Below are positions 7,929-12,063 of a stretch of DNA of 12,063 nucleotides, piece after piece (positions within the stretch are counted from its first letter, which is position 1; each line of letters opens with the position of its first letter). The notes under the pieces are model-generated. The model made no database searches and was not told where the DNA came from. It saw only the letters and a program-made list of their open reading frames with translations. Position numbers and translations under genes: made by a program. The stretch is from an uncultured Alphaproteobacteria bacterium (GTDB lineage: Bacteria > Pseudomonadota > Alphaproteobacteria > HIMB59 > GCA-002718135): contig CABYKC010000020.1 of the NCBI GenBank assembly GCA_902519435.1, positions 1 to 12,063 on the forward strand, in the 5' to 3' direction.

Positions 7929-9836
7929 TTAGTAATATAAAAACCATGTTAAAATTATTACTAAGCCGCCAAGCATAGCAAAAGCATAATGAAACAAATA
8001 CCCTGATTGAAATAAACTTACATAAGATGAAGATTTTGAAATAATCCAGGACACTCCGTTTGGCCCTAAACCATCGATAGTTTTTTCATCTCCTCTTTTC
8101 CAAAAAAAGTTTGCTAATTTGAAAAAAGTTAAAACAAATACTTTATGATATAGTTCATCCACATACCATTTATTTTTAGAAAGAGAATATAGGGGATCTA
8201 AGTTATGAGAAAGATTTTTTGCTCTATTTAAATTATTTGAATATATCAACACACATACAAGAATTCCAATTGCAACAGCTGATTTTGATATTAAGGATTG
8301 TGTAAGAGGAAGATATTTATGAGAGCTCTCTGTTAATAATACTGCATTATCCCAAAATTCTTTTTTGTAATATCCAATAAAATAATCAGCAAAGAATATT
8401 CCTGAAAAAATAGAACCAATTGCAAGAATAAATAATGGAGCTGTCATAACTAAAGGTGATTCATGGGCGTGATCATATGTTTTATTTTCTGATCTATTTT
8501 CACCATGAAATGTTAGAAATAATAATCTCCATGAATAAAAAGCTGTAAGTAGAGCAGTTAAAATACCTACTAAATATGCAAAATATGCAATTCCATTTGA
8601 TGCATAGAAAGCATTTTCTAAAATACTTTCTTTTGAATAGTAGCCTGATAGATACGGGAAACCAATAATTGCAAGAGATCCAATCCACATCATTGTAGCG
8701 GTAAAAGGTATTTTTTTGAAAAGTCCGCCCATTTTTCTCATATCCTGTTCATGATGCATTGCGTGAATTACAGAACCTGCAGAAAGAAATAAAAGAGCTT
8801 TAAAAAAGGCATGGGTTGTTAAGTGAAATATCGATGCATTATAAGCACCTACACCTGCTGCGAAAAACATATATCCTAATTGACTACATGTTGAATATGC
8901 AATGACTCGTTTAATATCATTTTGTGTTAAGGCTATAGAGGCGGCAAAAATAGCTGTAGCCGCGCCTACAAAAGTAATGAATAAATTAGTAAATGCAGCA
9001 AACTCATAAAGAGGACTCATTCTTGCAACTAAAAATACGCCAGCTGTTACCATTGTTGCAGCATGTATTAGCGCAGAAACAGGAGTAGGTCCTTCCATAG
9101 CATCTGGCAGCCATGTGTGTAAACCTAATTGGGCAGATTTACCCATTGCTCCTATAAATAAAAGAAAACATAAAAAATCTAAAGTTGGAAAACTAAATGA
9201 AAGGAATTGAATTTGATGCTCACTAAATTGATCCACTTGCTCAAATATACTGTCGAAACTTATCGTACCAAAAATGTAAAAAATTCCTGCAATTCCAATT
9301 GCGTATCCAAAATCTCCAACTCTATTTACGACAAATGCTTTTATAGCAGCTTTGTTGGCTGAATCTTTATGATGCCAAAAACCAATTAATAAATATGAGG
9401 CTAGTCCAACACCCTCCCAACCAAAAAACATTTGCAACAAATTATTACTTGATACAAGCACAAGCATAAAAAAAGTAAATAAGCTTAGATAGCCCATAAA
9501 TCTTATTTTTGATGGATCTTCTTCCATATAACCTATTGAATATAGGTGAACACAAGCGGAAACAGTTGTAACCACAATGAACATTACGGCTGTTAACGTG
9601 TCTAATCTTATTGACCAATCAACAATAAAGTTTCCAGAAGTAATCCAGTTAAGAATAAAGATTGTTTCAGTTTCCTTATTATTAATAAACTGAATGAATA
9701 TTATCCAAGAAAATAATGCGCAAAGAAAAAGAATTGAAGTTGTTGATATTTGATAAATCTTATAGTGAAACTGTTTACCTAGCAAAAAACAAAAAAGAAA
9801 ACCAAGTAGAGGTAAAAATATAATTGAGGTTGCCAT
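7929..9836 (-). CDS. nuoL: NADH-quinone oxidoreductase subunit L (distal complex I proton pump)
   Basis: NuoL is the outermost antiporter-like subunit of complex I and carries the long lateral helix lying along NuoM and NuoN. The 635 residues fit the family (about 610-700). Key residues are E141 in FFGWEGVGLASYLLIGFW, K233 in AMGKSAQLGLHTWLPDAMEG (230-249), then PTPVSALIHAATMVTAG, K346 in THAFFKALLF, and K402 in GYYSKESI. After the 14-helix core, residues about 545-608, including SKNKWYVDELYHKVF, are amphipathic and match the lateral-helix region. A terminal helix at 612-633 anchors it. The ATG comes three bases after nuoK and is preceded by AAGGGA six bases upstream, one of only two Shine-Dalgarno-like sites in the window. 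The stop abuts the nuoM start. Confidence 0.97.
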   Translation of the reverse strand: MATSIIFLPLLGFLFCFLLGKQFHYKIYQISTTSILFLCALFSWIIFIQFINNKETETIFILNWITSGNFIVDWSIRLDTLTAVMFIVVTTVSACVHLYSIGYMEEDPSKIRFMGYLSLFTFFMLVLVSSNNLLQMFFGWEGVGLASYLLIGFWHHKDSANKAAIKAFVVNRVGDFGYAIGIAGIFYIFGTISFDSIFEQVDQFSEHQIQFLSFSFPTLDFLCFLLFIGAMGKSAQLGLHTWLPDAMEGPTPVSALIHAATMVTAGVFLVARMSPLYEFAAFTNLFITFVGAATAIFAASIALTQNDIKRVIAYSTCSQLGYMFFAAGVGAYNASIFHLTTHAFFKALLFLSAGSVIHAMHHEQDMRKMGGLFKKIPFTATMMWIGSLAIIGFPYLSGYYSKESILENAFYASNGIAYFAYLVGILTALLTAFYSWRLLFLTFHGENRSENKTYDHAHESPLVMTAPLFILAIGSIFSGIFFADYFIGYYKKEFWDNAVLLTESSHKYLPLTQSLISKSAVAIGILVCVLIYSNNLNRAKNLSHNLDPLYSLSKNKWYVDELYHKVFVLTFFKLANFFWKRGDEKTIDGLGPNGVSWIISKSSSYVSLFQSGYLFHYAFAMLGGLVIILTWFLYY

Positions 9837-9839
9837 CTA

Positions 9840-10145
9840 CTATCCCTTAAGCTGATTAATTTTATTTACTTCTATTGATCCTAAATTTCTAAAAAATACT
9901 ACAAGTATGGCAAGTCCAATTGCTGCTTCAGCTGCTGCAACAGTAAGTGTAAGCATTGCAAAAATTTGCCCTGAGATATCATTAATATACGCTGAGAAAG
10001 CAATAAAATTAATATTTACCGACAACAAGATGAGTTCTATAGACATTAAAATTATAATTAAATTTTTCTTATTTAAAAATATTCCTAAAACACCTAAGGT
10101 AAAAATAATTGCGCCGAGAAAAAGATAATGTTCAAGAGTAATCAT
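9840..10145 (-). CDS. nuoK: NADH-quinone oxidoreductase subunit K
   Basis: NuoK is a small three-helix membrane subunit of complex I in the proton path between the quinone region and the antiporter-like subunits. The 101 residues match the usual length. E37, in [15 protein letters not shown], and E73, in [15 protein letters not shown], correspond to the two essential buried glutamates of E. coli NuoK (E36 and E72). Helices lie at about 6-24, 29-50 and 61-86. The ATG is preceded by GAAGGAA ending eight bases upstream, within the end of nuoJ, and lies three bases past the nuoJ stop. It is thus among the few genes here with a clear ribosome site. Downstream, nuoL begins three bases after the TAG stop. 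Confidence 0.97.
   Translation of the reverse strand: MITLEHYLFLGAIIFTLGVLGIFLNKKNLIIILMSIELILLSVNINFIAFSAYINDISGQIFAMLTLTVAAAEAAIGLAILVVFFRNLGSIEVNKINQLKG
9843..9848 (-). promoter_or_regulatory. Shine-Dalgarno-like site for nuoL
   Basis: The minus strand reads AAGGGA six bases before the nuoL ATG. The site covers the last two sense codons of nuoK. Spacing is suitable and the match to the anti-Shine-Dalgarno sequence is moderate. Most other starts in the window have no such site. Confidence 0.55.
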
Positions 10146-10148
10146 GAA

Positions 10149-10760
10149 TTAAATTCCTTCGCCTATTTTTACTTTTTTCTTTTCTATAGCTGTTGATGCA
10201 TCAACTGTATTTTGAGAATCTATATTTTGCCTTTTAACACCACCTTTATCTCTTAATGTAAGTGTAATAGAGCCAATCATTGCGACTAATAAAATTATCC
10301 CACATATTTGAAATAAATAAAAATATTCAGTGTAGAGTATTTGCCCAATCATTTTTGTATTTTCCACTTCATTAACTATAGGTTGTAGTGGTGTTTGATT
10401 GTTATAAATATTAGACGATCTATCTGTTAAAAAAAGTATTCCAAGTTCAATTACTAGAACTATCCCTAATAATGCTCCAAAAGGTAAATATTGCAAAAAA
10501 CCCTCTCTCAACTTTACAAAATTTATATCAAGCATCATTACAACGAATAGAAAAAGGACGGCAACAGCTCCAACATATACAACGACAAGGATCATTGCCA
10601 AAAATTCAGCACCTAATAAAACAAAGAGTCCTGATGCGTTAACAAAGCTTAAAATTAAGAACAAGACTGAATGAACTGGATTTTTTGCACTTATAACCAT
10701 TAGAGCAGAAAGAACTGCAACAGATGAAAAAAGATAAAATGTTAATGAATAAAGAAACAT
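10149..10760 (-). CDS. nuoJ: NADH-quinone oxidoreductase subunit J
   Basis: NuoJ is a five-helix membrane subunit of complex I linking the quinone-binding heel to the proton pumps. The 203 residues are normal for the family. The third helix has the hallmark EFLAMILVVVYVGAVAVLFL (52-71), whose Tyr62 and glycines belong to the bent helix proposed to switch during turnover. Other helices lie at about 5-25, 30-49, 92-112 and 146-168. An exposed tail (171-203), rich in Lys and polar residues, is the part that varies most between species. The ATG is two bases after the nuoI stop, without a good Shine-Dalgarno match. The last codons contain the GAAGGAA that probably serves nuoK. Context within nuoI-J-K supports the call. 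Confidence 0.95.
   Translation of the reverse strand: MFLYSLTFYLFSSVAVLSALMVISAKNPVHSVLFLILSFVNASGLFVLLGAEFLAMILVVVYVGAVAVLFLFVVMMLDINFVKLREGFLQYLPFGALLGIVLVIELGILFLTDRSSNIYNNQTPLQPIVNEVENTKMIGQILYTEYFYLFQICGIILLVAMIGSITLTLRDKGGVKRQNIDSQNTVDASTAIEKKKVKIGEGI
10154..10160 (-). promoter_or_regulatory. Shine-Dalgarno site for nuoK
   Basis: The minus strand reads GAAGGAA with eight bases between it and the nuoK ATG. It lies over the final Glu-Gly codons of nuoJ and is the best ribosome-binding match I see in the window. This supports the chosen nuoK start. Confidence 0.65.
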
Positions 10761-10762
10761 TC

Positions 10763-11242
10763 TTATCTATATTTTCTATCGAGATGAATATTTTGAGCAA
10801 TTTCTTGCTCCCATCTATCTCCATTTTCTAAAAGTTTATCTTTATTATAAATTAATTCTTCTCTTGTTTCAGTGGCAAATTCAAAATTTGGTCCTTCTAC
10901 TATCGCATCAACAGGGCAAGATTCTTGACATAAACCACAATATATACATTTAGTCATATCTATATCATATCTTGTTGTTCTTCTGCTTCCATCCTCTCTT
11001 GGCTCTGCTTCAATTGTAATTGCCTGAGCAGGACATACTGCTTCACAAAGTTTACATGCGATACATCTCTCTTCCCCACTTGGATATCTTCTCAAAGCAT
11101 GCTCGCCTCTAAAACGTGGGCTTAATGGACCTTTTTCGTGAGGATAATTTATTGTAACTTTAGATTTAAATATGTATTTGAAAGTTAAAAATAGTCCTTG
11201 AAATAATTCAAATAAAGTAAAAGATTTAATTAATTTATACAT
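10763..11242 (-). CDS. nuoI: NADH-quinone oxidoreductase subunit I (two 4Fe-4S ferredoxin-like subunit)
   Basis: NuoI is a peripheral-arm subunit of complex I carrying clusters N6a and N6b, which pass electrons towards N2 and quinone. I choose the ATG at 11242-11240, giving 159 residues (MYKLIKSF). It follows the nuoH stop after one base (TAATATG). An upstream in-frame TTG at 11263 would add seven residues and overlap nuoH by 20 bases, which is less likely. The two cluster motifs are complete: C60, C63, C66, C70 ([12 protein letters not shown]) and C99, C102, C105, C109 ([12 protein letters not shown]). The strongly conserved [19 protein letters not shown] (36-54) precedes them, and the amphipathic start (about 1-26) should lie on the membrane and NuoH. 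The pattern [15 protein letters not shown] is typical of alphaproteobacterial and mitochondrial (TYKY/NDUFS8) homologues. Confidence 0.96.
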   Translation of the reverse strand: MYKLIKSFTLFELFQGLFLTFKYIFKSKVTINYPHEKGPLSPRFRGEHALRRYPSGEERCIACKLCEAVCPAQAITIEAEPREDGSRRTTRYDIDMTKCIYCGLCQESCPVDAIVEGPNFEFATETREELIYNKDKLLENGDRWEQEIAQNIHLDRKYR

Positions 11243-11243
11243 A

Positions 11244-12063
11244 TTAATTTGGCAGCATGTCAAAATATACTAAAAAACCAGAAGTTGCTACAACCCAAAA
11301 CAAAGAAAACGGTAAAAAAACTTTCCATCCAAGTCTCATTAACTGATCATATCTATATCTTGGGAAAGTTCCTCTAACCCAAATAAATAAAAATAATATA
11401 AATATAACTTTCACAGTAAACCAGATTACTCCAGGAACAACATTTAATGGGTATACATCAAATGGAGGAAGCCATCCGCCTAAAAAAAGAATGACAGTCA
11501 TAGAAGACATTAAAATCATACTCGCGTATTCACCTAAAAAAAATAATACAAATGAAGCAGATGAATATTCAGTAAAAAATCCTGCAACAAGTGTTGATTC
11601 ATCTTCAGGAAGATCAAAAGGTAATCTATTTGTTTCAGCTAATGCAGAAATAAAAAAAATAATGAACATAGGTAATAATGGAATTGCAAACCATACAGTC
11701 TGCTGAGCTAAAACTATCTTTGATAAATTTAAAGAACCTACACATAATAATACAGTAATTATTACAAATCCAATAGATACTTCATATGAAACCATTTGAG
11801 CAGCTGATCTTAATGCTCCTAGAAAAGGATATTGAGAGTTACTAGCCCATCCAGCCATTATTATTCCGTATACTCCTAGAGATGATACTGCAAACAGATA
11901 CATGATACCTACGTTAATATCAGAGACTACCCATCCTGGAGCAAAAGGTATTACTGCCCAACCTGCTAAGCTAAGTACCATTGTTATTATGGGTGCTAAA
12001 ATAAAAACAATTTTATTTGATCCACTAGGTATAATATTTTCTTTAGTAATAAGTTTTAATGCA
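11244..12063 (-). CDS. nuoH: NADH-quinone oxidoreductase subunit H (partial, N-terminus beyond the window)
   Basis: NuoH is the heel subunit of complex I that, with NuoB and NuoD, forms the quinone chamber. The frame is open from the TAA at 11246-11244 to the window edge, giving 272 visible residues. The first ones ([17 protein letters not shown], bases 12062 to about 12012) match the conserved cytoplasmic loop after the first helix of NuoH. About 70 residues of a usual 340-350 are therefore missing. A Met at 11981 is internal and not the start. Further landmarks are [34 protein letters not shown] and [20 protein letters not shown], the charged loops that line the quinone channel, and a C-terminal [20 protein letters not shown] element. 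The acidic and basic residues expected in these loops are present. It is upstream of nuoI by one base, the standard order. Confidence 0.96.
   Translation of the reverse strand, partial: ALKLITKENIIPSGSNKIVFILAPIITMVLSLAGWAVIPFAPGWVVSDINVGIMYLFAVSSLGVYGIIMAGWASNSQYPFLGALRSAAQMVSYEVSIGFVIITVLLCVGSLNLSKIVLAQQTVWFAIPLLPMFIIFFISALAETNRLPFDLPEDESTLVAGFFTEYSSASFVLFFLGEYASMILMSSMTVILFLGGWLPPFDVYPLNVVPGVIWFTVKVIFILFLFIWVRGTFPRYRYDQLMRLGWKVFLPFSLFWVVATSGFLVYFDMLPN

Noticed and set aside
8500..8688. Minus-strand open frame of 62 codons inside nuoL in another frame
   Set aside because: Out-of-frame reading of a conserved NuoL helix region; the Cys/Phe/Ser-rich translation resembles no family.
9907..10128. 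Plus-strand open frame of 73 codons opposite nuoK
   Set aside because: Its Ala-rich beginning is the antisense of the AAEAA helix of NuoK; no independent evidence.
10639..10824. Minus-strand open frame of 61 codons across the nuoI/nuoJ junction
   Set aside because: Overlaps the end of nuoI and start of nuoJ, which both have secure identity; no ribosome site or family match.
11491..11706. Plus-strand open frame of 71 codons opposite nuoH
   Set aside because: Antisense to the most conserved loop of NuoH; no supporting signal.
11244..11981. Treating the Met at 11981 as the true start of nuoH (245 residues)
   Set aside because: The frame remains open upstream to the window edge, and the extra residues match conserved NuoH sequence, so this Met is internal.
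1..12063. Mobile elements, CRISPR arrays, tRNA or rRNA genes, phage or defence genes
   Set aside because: All sequence is accounted for by conserved housekeeping genes; I see no regularly spaced repeats, transposase motifs, cloverleaf sequences or spacers large enough to hold such elements.

Overview
The window is a strongly A+T-rich (roughly 70% by eye), almost entirely coding stretch of a streamlined bacterial chromosome. Every supported gene lies on the minus strand, so transcription runs from base 12063 down to base 1. The proteins point to an alphaproteobacterium: a short prolyl-tRNA synthetase without the inserted editing domain, a DUF1467 membrane protein, an RNase J, and the order nuoN-birA-coaX-rnj-DUF1467-proS-lolC/E. 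The low G+C, the Lys/Asn/Ile-rich proteins and the near absence of spacers fit a SAR11 (Pelagibacterales)-like marine lineage. That placement is an inference from style and gene order, not a demonstrated identity.

In transcription order, 12063-5018 holds the membrane-arm end of the complex I operon: nuoH (5' end cut off by the window edge), nuoI, nuoJ, nuoK, nuoL, nuoM and nuoN. NuoI carries the two 4Fe-4S clusters that bring electrons towards the quinone site. NuoH forms the quinone/heel subunit. NuoJ and NuoK form part of the proton path, and NuoL, NuoM and NuoN are the three antiporter-like proton pumps. The key Glu and Lys residues are present in each pump subunit, so the complex looks functional.

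From 5014 to 1 the same run continues into housekeeping genes: birA (biotin-protein ligase without a DNA-binding domain), coaX (type III pantothenate kinase), rnj (ribonuclease J), a 77-residue DUF1467 membrane protein of unknown function, proS, and the first 109 codons of a LolC/LolE-family lipoprotein-export permease. These genes serve cofactor supply, RNA turnover, translation and the envelope, and share no obvious pathway with complex I. Their common feature is position in one apparent transcript.

The thirteen genes are separated by at most 3 bases and often overlap. By my count only 12 bases of the window lie outside coding sequence. I see no internal terminator, convincing internal promoter, RNA gene, mobile element, CRISPR array or prophage. 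I did not find a new biological system. The best leads are the uncharacterised DUF1467 gene, a long-range complementary pair between the rnj and DUF1467 parts of the transcript, unusual residues in the BirA nucleotide loop, and A8/A9 runs inside rnj.
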